Part shown: positions 33,001 through 44,800 of the stretch, in pieces
Layout: each line of letters begins with the position of its first letter
Position numbering within the stretch: the first letter of the stretch is position 1
From: Posidonia oceanica
Taxonomy: Eukaryota; Streptophyta; Magnoliopsida; Alismatales; Posidoniaceae
Direction of reading: 5' to 3'
NCBI GenBank assembly: GCA_037176725.1
Contig: JAZBRS010000039.1
Coordinates: 21,984,001 to 22,048,000 of the forward strand
Length of the DNA stretch: 64,000 nucleotides
The notes under the pieces: generated by a model
What the model was told of the DNA's origin: nothing
Databases searched by the model: none
Seen by the model: only the letters and a program-made list of their open reading frames with translations
Made by a program: the position numbers and the translations under genes

Positions 33001-35778
33001 GACGAGAGGAATCCAGGGGAGGGTTGCTTCAGCCCTTGCGCATGCCGGAAGAGTCCACTCACCTAGGTGGCTTTCGGCCGGCCGGAGGGAAGTGGGGACG
33101 GCGGAGGACGGCGGCTGCTGGTGCGAGGGAGCTTCGGGGACGTCGCCGGAGGTCCAAGGAAGACGACGGACCAATCGGGAGCGCGTTCTACAGCCCGAGG
33201 CGAGATCTGGTTCAGCAGAGGCTTTGCTGTGAAGGCCGAGGTGGACGCGGCGTTGTGCGGCGTTCCAGGCCGAGCCAAGGGTACGGGCAGCTAGGTGGTT
33301 GCTTGGGGAGTGCGTGGGAGGAAACGGAAGTGGATTTCACTGAATGTGGAGGAAGTTATGGGGGTTTGAAGTTTTTGGGCAAAAAGAGGACCCAAGTGTT
33401 TGTAGTGGACTGTGAGGAGCGTGGGAGGTTTTAGGCCGTGATTCTGGGTGGCTCGGGAAGGTGGTTGCTCAGTGAGTCTAATGGCAAGGTTCTGGGATTT
33501 TAGGAGGTTCGTGGTGATGGATTTTCAATGGAGATGGTCGGTCTGGAGGGTGTTGGGTGCTGAAAGCTTCGGAGGCCGATTCTGGGAAGGTTTCAAGGTG
33601 TTTTTGGGTTCTGGAAGAAGGGTGAGAGAGCTGGAGACTTGGTGTTTCAGAGTGTGAGCCAAAAAAGTCCCGTTGTGAAGGAAAAGAACCCGTTTTTATC
33701 TCCTCTCTCCCTACTGAAATTCAATGGTCTGAGGTCAAGGGGATGGGTTTCTGCCATCTTTGGCAGAGCATGGAGGGGGTTGCTGTGCGGGTCGTCGGCC
33801 ACAGGGTATGGGAGTGATGGAGGGAGGTCTTGGATGTCAGGTGGAGGTTTGAAAAAGAAGAAGAAGGTCTGTCGTTTTGCCGTGAGAGGGGGAGAAGAAG
33901 AGAGGAAGAAGAAGAAGAAGAGAAGGAGGGAAAGAGGAGGGGAAATGCATGGGCCGTGGGTTGTGGGCTTGAGAGAAAAAAAGAGATTAAGAAAGAAGGA
34001 AAGAAGGAGGGGAAAAGTTGAATGGGTTGGACCAAAAGAAAGGGGAGAAGGAAGAAAAAGAAAGAAAGAGGAGAAAGAAGAAGGAGAGGGAAAAGTGAGG
34101 AAATAAAATTAGGAAAAATAAATTAAAAATAAGTAAAAATACTAGAAAGGTTGTGTTGTGAGTTAAGATTTTAATTATATTTTTTAACGACTGTTTGGGG
34201 TTAATTAGTGTGTTTTGGGCTTGATTAGGGTTTTAGGGTTTTGTTTTGTTCTTAATTTGTTTTCCATTTGATTAAGTGTTTGTTAAATCTTTTAAATTGT
34301 TTTCAAAATTGTGTTTTTCTTGTTAAGTATTTAGGACATTAATTAGGATTTTTTAGGATTTATTTTCGTATTAATTGGAATGGGTTTTGGGCTTTTAGTT
34401 TTAGTCTTTTAGGCTTTTTTCTATCTTAAGTCTTTTGAATTATGTTTTTGATTTTTATTTGTTGATTTTTCTTGATGTTTTCTTAATTGGGTTTCTCTGG
34501 TTTGATGGAGTTTTTTTAAGTCTTTTTAATGTGTTTTTCATTTTCTCTTTAATTAAGTTTTTAGGTTGTTTTTTTTTCTCTTAGGTTTGTTAGGTTAGGC
34601 TTTTCCTTTCATTAATTACTTATCTTAGTGTTTTAATTGTTTTCTTCTTTTTAGGGTTTGTTTTTTAATTCTTTTGATAGGGTTTTTACTTTTGGTGGGT
34701 TTTGATTTTATTTTAGTTTTTTCCTTGATTTTTCAGTATTTTCTTTTGGTTTGTTTTGCGTTTTTTAGTTTGCATGCTTGATTTTCTTTTTAGCTTGATT
34801 TAATTAGGTTTAAGTTTTTAATTGTTTGTTTAATGTTTTTAAGTTGTTTTTCTTAGAGTTCTGATTTGTTTCTCTTATGTTTTGGAGTTTTTAAGATTTT
34901 TAGGGCTTTTTATGGATTTTAGCAAAAGAAAGAAAAGGAAAAGAGAAGGAGGAAGCAAATGGGAAAAGGGAGAAATAAAAGGGAAAGAGACGAGTTGGAG
35001 GAAAATGATTTTTTAAAATTCAGGGAAAAAGCTAAAAATAAAGTAAAAATAGGAATAAGATAGAGAAGGGATAGAAGCACAAAGAGGGCCCACATCTAGG
35101 CATGAAAAAGGGCAAGAAGGGGATGAAAAGAGAGATGATAATCAGGAGAGAGAGAGGAGAGAGAAAATGATAATCCTAGAGAGAGAAAAGGATAATTAGG
35201 GCAAATGAAGGTCTTAAAGGTCTTGGAATGGGATGAAATTTGGAGAGTGGGTAGTCTAGGGTTTAAGGAGCTGGCTCTGAAGTTTTGGTCTGATTCCAAG
35301 GAGGTTTTGGAGGGGTTTTAAGGTGTAGAAAAAGGGTAGTTTTGCCTAAGTTTCCTAGGATTTTTAGGAGTGGTTTTGGTTTGAAAGTTTCTAGGATTTT
35401 TGGTGGGTTTGTCAAGTCAGGGATGGTGAGTTTTCCTATGGTTTTTGGTTATGTTTTGGGTTCGGGAAAGGGGTGTAATCCTAGGTTGAGTTTGGACTTG
35501 TTTTGGAGGAAAAGAGAGAGGGAGAGGTATGGGTTTGGACTTGGGTTTGGATGGTTTTAGGGTAAGGTCTTGGATGGTTTCAGGGTAAGGTTTTGAGAGG
35601 GTTTTGGGGTGGTTTTCTAGGTTAGAAAATGGGTGTGGTTCTAGGTTTGGTTTTGAAGTTTGAGGTGGGGTTTTGATTTGAAAGGAAGGGTGAGGGGGAA
35701 AGGTGTAATTTTGGTTTTTTTTTTTCCTAGCCGCCCGAGATCTTGCCAATTCAGCCTTGTCGAAATGGGGTGTCAACA
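30075..35778 (-). repeat. 5' LTR of element 1 (5704 bp)
   Basis: Same termini and internal order as 8957-14645, with high similarity over the whole length. It should drive transcription of element 1 leftward. Confidence 0.95.
30718..30982. repeat. LTR minisatellite, about 9 units, second LTR of element 1
   Basis: Same nine units as 9601-9866. A few bases differ, such as 'aaaacggtgccaaaac' here against 'aaaacagtgccaaaac'. Confidence 0.88.
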
Positions 35779-35783
35779 GATAC
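35779..35783. repeat. Target site duplication GATAC, right of element 1
   Basis: It directly follows the LTR end TGTCAACA and matches 8952-8956. Confidence 0.93.
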
Positions 35784-38164
35784 CAGGGGATAGTCGAAGC
35801 GCCCCTGGCACCGAAATGCGAGGATGGATAGATGAATGGATGATAGGATGACGAACCTAACGCCGGGCAGTTAGGGATGCCAGCCCGAGAGTTGTGGAAT
35901 GGATGTAGGGGCTCACCGTGTGAGGTGCAATGCCAGTGGGGGATGTGATGGAATAATGAATGCAAGGTGACAGGTTGACGGACCCATCGCCGAGCAGTTT
36001 AGGGCTGCCAACCCGATGAGATGAGGGAAATGATACCACAGGGCAGCCAAAAAGATGCTCTTGGTATCAGGATGATACCAGGGGACAGCTGAAGCGCCCC
36101 TGGCACCAAAATGCAAGGATGGATGAACGGGTGAATGGATGATAGGTTGACGAACCTATCGCCGAGCAGTTAGGGGTGCCAGCCCGAATGCAAAGAAATG
36201 AGGAATGCAAAAGGATACAGAGAAAACAGGAAACCCCCCCGTGGTGGGTGTGCAATGGTCTCAACGTGGGCATGCTTCGTGGCGTCACGAGGTGTCAAAC
36301 GAGGGACATGCCGGTCATCAAGGACTTACCCAACACGGTGGGCGGCGAAACTTTGAAAAGCGCGGAGCCTCTGAGCGAGGCAGGCAAAAGTGCTCATCCT
36401 TGGCTCATATTTTCGAAAATAGGGAGAAGAGAAGAAGATAAATATATTACAACATGCATTTTTTGGTGGCTTTGGACTTAAAGCAGCTGCGCTAAAAGGG
36501 TGCTTCTGCACTTTTAGACTCAGGAGACTCAATCCTCGAGCAACGCCATGCCGAGTTGTGGTTAGTGGCTCTCTTTCTCACTCTTGGCTCAGGATGAGGC
36601 CTTGGCTTTGTAGAGTATAGGCTTTGGCTGCATGTGGGTAGTAGAAGTGTTGGATGCAGCTTCACAGCCTCCTTCTCAATTCCTTGGGGATCGACTACCA
36701 CTTTTAACGCTCGCAGAATGATTTCTTTTCCCCACATGAGTGACCGAATCTGCATCTAGCCTGCTTGGGAGGTAAATGTTGTCTGCACAGGGGATTGGAG
36801 CGTGCTGCTGCACTCGGAGGGTGGGGCCAGGTCCTCCAGATATGATGTCCCGTGCAGTTGCCAGGGTGGCGCTTGGAGTTGATAACTGAGGGGGCTTCAA
36901 TACTCGTCTGAGTCACTCCTCCCTTGAGCGCCTTCTTTCTTCAACTTCTTTCTTCATTTTTCTTTTATGCTCAGCATGTATATCATGTTATCATATTCTT
37001 TTGCTCACATGATCTCTATTCTTTTGGATATGCATGACTTCGCCCTCTTGGGGTAGCAGTCCTGGATGAGGCGTTAAGAGTTTGGCCGATCGACGTACAC
37101 CTTTAGCCTCTGCAATGCGTACAGGCAGCCTCTGGCTATGCTCTGCTCTGCTTTGGTCCTCTCCATGTTTGGTGGACTCTCTTGATAAGGTGGATCTCAC
37201 TTCTGGAATTCTGAAACTCAGCGGGATGCTCTATTCTGCTCTCAGTCTCACTTTGTAGCCACATGCAAGAGATGGCGCTGCTCGGGTGAGACCTGCCTGA
37301 GATTGTCACTGCTTGACAGCCTCCAGGCTCTGCTTGTTTGTCTGTAGCCAGGTTTCTGATTATACAAATGTTTATGGGTTTTGTATTTTTTTAAAAGGGG
37401 AAGGGTCAAGCATGTTTTTAGGTTTTTACATTGGTTTTGTATTTTTTATGGTTTTTGATTTAAGAAAACATAAAAAGGGAAAACTAGAAGCAAGGCGAGA
37501 AAATATTTTTGCGTTTTTTATTTTCTTGATTTTTTTAGTGCTTTTGTCTTTTACAAGATGCAAGAAATGACATGTACATGTAGAAAATGATATGCATGAT
37601 GATAGATATGTACAAAGAATGATAGATATGAGATGATATGTGCAGAGTGTGGCAAATATGTGCAGAAGAATATGCAGAGTGATAGGTTGACGGACCTATT
37701 TCCGAATAGTTAGGGATATCAACCCGAGGATGACAGGTTAACGGACCTATCGTCGAGCAGTTAGGGTTGCCACCCCGAGTGCAGGGAATGAATGCAAGAA
37801 GCAGAAAGGGATGCATGCTCTTTTTGGGTTTTGTTGATTTTATGCTTTTTATGATTTTCATGCAAGGCGAGAAAACACAAAAACAAAACAAAAGGAAAAG
37901 AAAAGACAATGCAGGAAACAAAAGAGAGGTAAGAAGGACTTACTTGCCAGCAACCTCGGGAGGGAGGTGTTGGGTTTGCTCCTACGCTGCTGATGCTGTC
38001 GGTGAGGTCTACTGTTGGCAGTGCGGGGAGCACTAGGGCTACTGGAGGTGCTGGTGGCAGTGCAGGGAGCACCGGGGCTGCAAAAGTTGGAGGAGGAATT
38101 ACCTGGATGACGCTACACCTGGGCTTGCTGTCGACGCTACCGTTGCATCTCCGAGCGTCCCTCA
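35784..38164 (-). other. 3' internal region of element 2 without pol
   Basis: From the left, it holds units with 'cggacctatcgccgag'-type motifs and hairpins (35784-36200), then about 1 kb of unique sequence with no recognised domain (36230-37330). T-rich sequence (37370-37560, 37810-37860) and two further GATAG/CTATC-type units (37680-37780) follow. No retroviral enzyme motif is visible in any frame. The junction with gag near 38165 is probably the deletion point of pol or the ancestral edge. Confidence 0.7.
36054..36085. other. Third copy of the CCCCTGGTATC-type hairpin
   Basis: CTCTTGGTATC, aggat and GATACCAGGGG form the same 11-bp stem with two mismatches in the left arm. It lies about 270 bp from the insertion site of element 1. 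Confidence 0.75.
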
Positions 38165-40409
38165 GACGAGACAGGAAGGACAGAAAGAGGGAATCATGCC
38201 GATGGGATCAGAAGGATCCACCGAGGCAGAGCTGGGCTCAGAAAAATCTGGTGTAGACTCCCGAGGTTCCGGCAATTGCGAAGCCTGTAGGCTCGGAAGA
38301 GGAAGGGTCGGCTACACTAGGGTGTGCAAGTGCAAGTGTAGGTGTATGTGTAAGTGCTGGCTCCTGCTCGCCAACGCTGATGATCCTGCGATCGATCAGG
38401 CGTTGAACGACATCCCAGAGAGTGAGGCAATTGTCCGTCGAGTGCTCAGTGGCCCGATGGAAACTACAGAACTGATCCGTATCATGCCACCACAGAAAGG
38501 GCTTTGGTGACGGACGAACAGCCGGGAGTCTCAGGAGCGACTCAACTTGAGGGAAGATGATGCTCAGTGGTTCGAGGAGAGGCGTGTAATCACACTCAGC
38601 CCGACGAGGTCGTCTTTGCCCTGGATGGAGTCCTTGCCGAGCAGGTGCGATGTGATGCACGGGCTTGACGGTGGCAGTGTGCTCAGTGGGTGCATAATTA
38701 GGTGCGTGCTCTAGCGGAAAAGGGTCTAGCTGACTCTCTGCATAGGCAGGCTCTTTGGGAGGATCGGTGCATGCTTCAGTGCGCTGTTCGGAGCAGTCAA
38801 GAGCGGAGTTGTTGTTGTTGCTGCTGCCGCGGCGATTACTGGAGGTGTTGGCCTGCCTAGCCAATGCAGAAAGTGTGGGGAAATGCCCACTTCGCAACGA
38901 GCTTTCCAGGCGGACGCCAGCCCTGATCAGCGATGCTTGGCTAGTGATGTGTTGAATGCAAAGTAGAGTCCCAGTTGCTGGCAGCGCCCCTTTAACAATC
39001 ATCTCGATAGAATCCTCCTCGGAGGGTCTATCTTTGACTTGGGCGGCTAAGGAGCGCCAGCGACCGTCATACTCCCTGAATGGCTCTTGGGGCCTCTGTC
39101 GGACGGCGACAAGATCCTCCCTCTTGGGGATCAGGTCAAGGTTGAAAGCATACTGCTCAAGGAAGGCCTGAGAAAGATCAGTCCAAGTTCGAACCGTAGC
39201 CATGTCAAGGGAAGTGAACCACTTGAGCGTGAGGCCGGTTAAACTCTTCTGAAACAGGCGGATAAGGAGCCTTTCATCAGCCTGAAGCTGAGCAAGGTCC
39301 CCGCAGTACATTTTCAGATGCAAAATAGGGCAGCCTTTACCATTATATTTATCGAAGACTGGGATGCGGAACTTCGAAGGGAGTGCAGCCTTGGGAAAGA
39401 GACAGAAGTCGCGAAACTGGTAAGACTGGTGGTCCTTGCCCTGCACTAGGCGTAGTGCTTTCTCCAGAACGTCCATCCTGTCATTGATGGGGTCTGGATT
39501 GGCTGCCAAAGGAGATGGTGCAGCAGGGGTAGGGACCACATACGCCGAGTGGGTCGCACCTAAGTGCTCCTTCGGATCTACCATAGCATCGCCTGGTGGA
39601 GCAACGGGATGGCCAGCGTATCCGTGCAGTGGTGCTATGTAGGTAGGAAAGTATGCTGGATTCTGAACCTGATGCAAGGGAGATGGATAGGTAACATACT
39701 GTGCAGTGCGTGGTGCAGAGTGCTGGAGCAACAATTGCTACGCAGGCGCGGTGCCGGGCAGCGAGCCAGTGGGGTGCTGTGCTCCAACCAGCCCGAAGGA
39801 CTGATCACTAGGAAATGGAGTTGCATGCAGTGCATAGTGTTGTGCAGAAGCAGGAGACAGATGCCACGCCCCCATCACCAGAGCGGTGTGTAGTTGGGGC
39901 GATGGTCCGGACGGGAGTGCAGTGTGTGCAAGAGCAGGCCACAGAGGAACCTCAGGGGCAACAGGGATGCAAGAGGGGAGAACCGATAGAGCCATACCCT
40001 GCAGTGTGTGGGCAAGCTCCATCAGGTGCCGATACTGCACTTCAGGGAATCCGTGAGTGGGAACACTGAATTGCAGAACCGACCGGGGGGCAGACTCAAG
40101 AGATTGGGAACCTAGGGTAAAGGTCACCGTAGCAGAAGGGATGTCAGGAGCGACATAACCCTGGGACGAAGGGGTCAGAGGCACCTCCGAAACGCTAGGG
40201 ACAGTCATCGAGACAGACTCGGTGACTAGATCCAGAGGGGCACACATTTGCCAATGCCCCACAGCAAAATGGGGTGCACTAGACATCTGAGGGTGGAATC
40301 CTGATGTCATAGAGGGCACGGAGCGAGTGGAAGTGAAATCTGGAGGGACCCAAGTGGTAAACCCCTCTAAGTCAATAGTAAAGCGGAGCTCACCGGTAGA
40401 CTGGGCCAT
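38165..40409 (-). pseudogene. Gag of element 2
   Basis: The start MAQSTGELRF at 40409 aligns with the gag starts of elements 1 and 3. The frame is open to 38238 except for one TAG at 39738-39740 (probably from CAG). The gag core has FDKYNGKGCPILHLKMYCGD and LKWFTSLDMATVRTW. The zinc knuckle reads CSFHRATEHSTDNC, with the usual Gly before the second His replaced by Glu. Near 38245 a run of five T shifts the frame. Past it the other frame continues the homology (SASVDPSDPIG) to a stop near 38165. This gag is much better preserved than gag in element 3. No protease follows. Confidence 0.88.
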
Positions 40410-41864
40410 CGCTGACCGAGTCTAAGTGAGGAGAGGCTGTGATGAGAAACAAAGATGCAAGGCCTAAAGGAGAGCCACTGCCAGGAGCAACGAGTAGCTC
40501 AGAGACAGAGGAGGGACGCTCAGAGTCTGGGCAGCGGATCTCGCACCTACCTGCAAAAAAGTAAAGGCGTTAGAGGTTGAATGCAATAAAGAGTTATTAG
40601 GGGTGGCATGAATGGCACACATGCAAATGAATGCCCTAAAATGCGCTCTCTCACCATGCATGTCCTCAGTAGATGACCTACTAGGACGCACTCATGGGTA
40701 ATGGGATTTGGACAGACTTCAGGTCAGAAAAAGCAGGTTCCCTGTCTAAATCCTGGCCCAAAGCTCAAGTAGTAACAGGGTGATGCGTTGGTGGCCTTGA
40801 CCCTGCCAAAGCATGGGTGGTACCCTCCACTAACACCGACACGCCCCCTGGACAAGGGGGGATAGACCGATTGGCTTGTGCCATGCCAAAGCAGCGGAAC
40901 AAGAGGTTGGGACTATCCTTCGCAGACTGTGGGTGGACTCAGAAGAGAGGATGCATGCTTTCTAATTTGAATCAATCATGCAAAATGCTTTAAAGTGTTT
41001 TACTTGCGCTTTATTAACCAATGGGGGGAAAATTACAAGTTATTGGCTCTAGTTGTGCTTAGATGTTATTGCTTGGCTTTATTGTAGCTTTTAGATTAAG
41101 TAAAGGGGAAGCAAACCTGTTTCTACTATCCTAGGCATGGCATATGCAAAGGGGAAAGAGACAGACAAATATGGCATGCAATCAATCACACAACAAAGCA
41201 AAAGGCATGCGCATGGCATGTGCAAGTGTTCGTGGACATAATAGGGAAAGGAAAAGCACTTATCAGATCAAAAGGTGTATATACAGGGCATGTGTGTGCG
41301 TAGTGACATAGCAAATGTGTAAAAGAAGCATTTATCATTCAAAAAGCATGTATTGTTGCCAAACAAGTATGTAGACATGCATTATGCGAGAAATAAAGCA
41401 GTAATAAGCCAATAAGATAAAGAAAGTAAAGACTGGTAAGCTGTAAAGCAGATAAGAGCAGAAGCAAAGAATAAAGCAAGTAAACAAGCAAAAGAGACAG
41501 AGCGAAGCAAGGCAAAGCAAATGCCAGAGCAAGCCAAGGCAGAGCAGGTGCAAAACCTAAGCAGAGTTGCCATAAGGCGACTCGCTAGGAGTTGGCACAG
41601 AGGAGCAAACAAAACAGGCAAAAGAGGCAGACAAAGGCACAAGGCAGACAAAGAAACCAAAACCCAAGCAGCGAAAAAGCCAAAACGAAAGTTGGAGTGC
41701 AATCTCCCCAGCGAAGTCGCCACTGTCGACTTCGCTGAGTAAAGCAGACAGGCAGGCAAGCAAGCAAAAGCAAGGCAAAGGGCATAAGGCAAACAAAGAC
41801 ACAAAGGCAAACAAAGATGCGAAAAGCGAGCGAGCGAAAGGCAAGGCGAAAGTCGGAGTCTAGC
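40410..41864 (-). other. 5' leader of element 2
   Basis: No gene. It includes the conserved leader block at about 40720-41010 and, near the PBS, a duplicated segment (about 41545-41724 against 41740-41884). The remainder is A-rich with 'gcatg' and 'gcaaa' motifs. Confidence 0.7.
41704..41722 (-). other. Second, upstream-duplicated PBS-like site in element 2
   Basis: On the minus strand TGGCGACTTCGCTGGGGAG lies 161 bp downstream of the true PBS. It sits at the end of a duplicated leader segment and differs from the tRNA-Arg match at two places. It is followed on the plus strand by 'ctgtcgacttcgctgag'. Confidence 0.75.
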
Positions 41865-41883
41865 ATCCCCAGCGGAGTCACCA
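41865..41883 (-). other. Primer-binding site of element 2, tRNA-Arg
   Basis: On the minus strand TGGTGACTCCGCTGGGGAT follows the LTR end after one base. It differs from the element 1 PBS by one C to T change. Confidence 0.85.
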
Positions 41884-41884
41884 C

Positions 41885-44800
41885 TGTAGTAATCTCGGTG
41901 TTCAGATCGTCCATGCACATTGCCAAAGCTCGTGCGCACCGATCAGAATCAGGCTTACTATTAGCAGCTATGTCTGAGAAGGAAGACTTGACTCGAAAAC
42001 ATTTAAAAAAGGGAAAAAGGGGAAGAAAAGAAGAAGATAAGACAAATCAGAGTCGCCACTAGGTCTATTAGGTCGGGAGACAAGGAAAACCGGGGAAATG
42101 CGTGAATGATCACGCAAAACCAAGCAAAAGATGCAATGTAGGGCAATGCAAAAGAAATGAGATGTAAATGAATGCAAATGATGTGACTCGTGCCTAGGAT
42201 AAAGGCAATATGTTCATTGCGGGCCAAGAGAAAGGGCAAAGACTCCTGTTACGTGTGGGGAAGGCGTTAGGCACCCCCGACATGCCCGAGAATCGGTCTT
42301 TCTAGGCTTATGCTCGCATACGCAGGGAAATGCAGACTTTGAATGCCTAAGTGCCATGAATGCTCAATTAAATGCTCATAGGTGTACTCTAAGTGAGGGA
42401 AATGTGATGCAAGGAATTAAACGTGCTATCTAAGCACTCAGCAACGCTGTCTGTGTTCCGAACTGGACGAAACCTAGTCCATGAGAACTCCAAGCAGTAA
42501 GCATCACTGCTCTAATGCAAATGCAGGCAATAAAACAAAACAACGGTAAAACCAGGCATTGCAGGTGACATGCAAGAGAAAATAACGTCAAACACGCAAA
42601 ACGGTGCAAGAAACAAAGCAAGCATGCAAAATGATGCAAGAAACAAAGCAAGCACGCAAAACGGTGCGAGAAATGAAGCGGGCATGCAAAACAGCGCACA
42701 AAACAAAGCAGGCACGCAAAATGGTGTAAGAAACAAAGCATGCATGCAAAACGGTGCAAGAAACAAAGTCAACACGCAAAACGGTGCAAGAAACAAACCA
42801 AGCATGCAAAACGGTGCAAGAGACAAAGTGGCATGCAAAACGGTGCAAGAAACAAAGCGGGCACGCGAAACGGTGCAAGAAACAAAGCAAGCACGCAAAA
42901 CGGTGCAAGAAACAAAGCAAGCATGCAAAACGGTGCGAAAAACAAAGCAGGCATGCAAAACAGTGCAAGAAACCAAATCGGCATGTAAAACGGTGCGAGA
43001 AACAAAGCAGGCACGCAAAATGGTGCAAGAAACAAAGCGGACACGCGGAACGGTGCAAGAAACAGGCGAAACGAAGCATCGAAAAGCTATGCCATGCAAA
43101 TGATGTGCAAAAGATGCTGTGCAGGAGTTCGGGAGGACTTACTGTGGAGATCTGAAGTCTGATCAGAGAAATGCTTAGTCTGCATTGGAGTGCGCTCCAC
43201 CGGGGTCGTCCAGGTAGCTTGGTTGTGAAGATCCGGCGGTCTGATCGGAAGATACGCTGGCTTCAAGGTAGAAGGGCCAAGAACAGGAGAGAAGAAAGGA
43301 TCTATGTGTAAAAGGGATCCTAGGGGTGTGGAAAACAGGTCCTCCCACATACGTGGGAGTTAAGGGTGTTTAAGTGTGTGCAAAGATGCTAAATGCAGTG
43401 ATGCATGGATGCAATGCATGCAAAAATGCAGAAAAGACCTATATGCATTGTTTTAGAAAAGTTAAGGACCTAAATGCAATTTAATAAGGTAAAACATGCA
43501 TTTAAATGGGTTTTGTAAACATGTGAAGGACTGGAATGCAATTTTGAATCATACAAGGGCTAAAATGCAATTTTATATGAAAAAATGCAAGCTAAATGCA
43601 TGCTGTGAATTATGCAGAGGACCTATGTGAAAAAATCAGAAAACATGGGCTAAAAATGTAATGCAGTAAGGAAAAGATGAAAATTAAATGATTTAACAAC
43701 AGATCAGAGGACTAGATTGAAAATAAAGTAAAAGACAGGACTAAAATGCAATTTACTAAGGTAAAAATCAGAAGATTAAACGAATTTATCAACTAGAGGA
43801 CTAATATGTAATAAAAATAACATGTAGGACTTAAATTAAAAGAAAACTAAAGAATTTGAACTGCAGCTGGATTGATATGTAAATAAGCAAAAGTATAGAT
43901 ATTAAATGCAATTTCATATGATTTTAATTCAGATTTAAATAAATCTAGAACTGTGCTTGGACCTAAGTGCAATATTAAAAATCTAAGATGATGGCAATGC
44001 AATGCACATGAAAATTACTAAGCTAATGTAAAATAAAAACGAAAGTCAAACCTGGCTACTTGCTACAGGAGCTAGGGCCGTGGCTCGTCGGCGGACGTGC
44101 TGGAACGGTGGAGGAGCAAGCGGCCAGGCTCGGGCGGAGCGCGGGGGAGGCCGGCGTGACGCGGCTGAGCAGCAGGCGGCATGTGGCGGCGCGTGGGGGC
44201 GCTGGACGGCGGCTGCTAGTGTTGCCGATGCCAGAGAAGATGATGGGTCCGGTGGCCTCGTGCGGGCCCGCACAGGCGACGAAATGCCTCGGAAGAAGGC
44301 CAAGGAGCAAGAGGGGAAAGAGGGGAAGCTGGAGGAGAGTTCTCTCACCTGTTTCGCACGCTGGAGAAGGCCACCCACCTAGGTGGTTTGCAGCTGACCG
44401 GGAGGAGGTTGTGGCAGCGTGCGGCTACATGCTGGGTGGTTAGGGCGGTTCGGGGATGTTCCTTGGTGTCTAGGGGAGACAACGGTGCTTCCAGAAGAGT
44501 GTTCTGTCGCCTGGAGGAAGATCTGGTCCGACCAAGCTCCTCTGTGGTGGCTGAGATGGTTGCGGCAGTGTGCGGCGCTCCAGGCCGAAGCAAGGGCACG
44601 GGCGGCTAGGTGGTTAGCTGGGGAACGTGTAGGAAGAGACAGAAGTGGATTCTACTGGGTGTGGAGAGAGTTATGGGTGTTTGAAGTTTTTTTTTGAAAA
44701 AAAGGGGGCGAAGGTGTTTGTAGTGGAATGCCGGAAGCGTGGGTCGCCTCGGGGGGAGATCTTGGGTGCTCTGTGAAGGTGGTTGTCCGGTGAATTCGGT

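Larger units (their letters stand above)
8957..35778 (-). mobile_element. Element 1: full-length 26.8-kb Tat/Ogre-like Ty3/gypsy retrotransposon with an extra ORF
   Basis: Termini, paired LTRs of 5689 and 5704 bp and perfect GATAC duplications define a complete element of 26,822 bp inside element 2. In transcription order (minus strand) it has 5' LTR, tRNA-Arg PBS, about 1.3 kb leader, gag-PR-RT-RH-aRNH-IN in one frame, about 1.5 kb spacer, a DUF7745-like ORF, about 2.6 kb of tandem repeats, a polypurine tract and the 3' LTR. Size, very long LTRs, PBS type and dual RNase H place it in the Tat lineage near Ogre. The polyprotein frame has nine stops and one 1-bp deletion, so this copy cannot make full-length Gag-Pol. 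Confidence 0.95.

Noticed and set aside
36492..36916. Short minus-strand frames in the 3' region of element 2 as a possible captured gene
   Set aside because: They are short, overlap in several frames, and have no recognised motif. They could be remnants, but I cannot support a gene.
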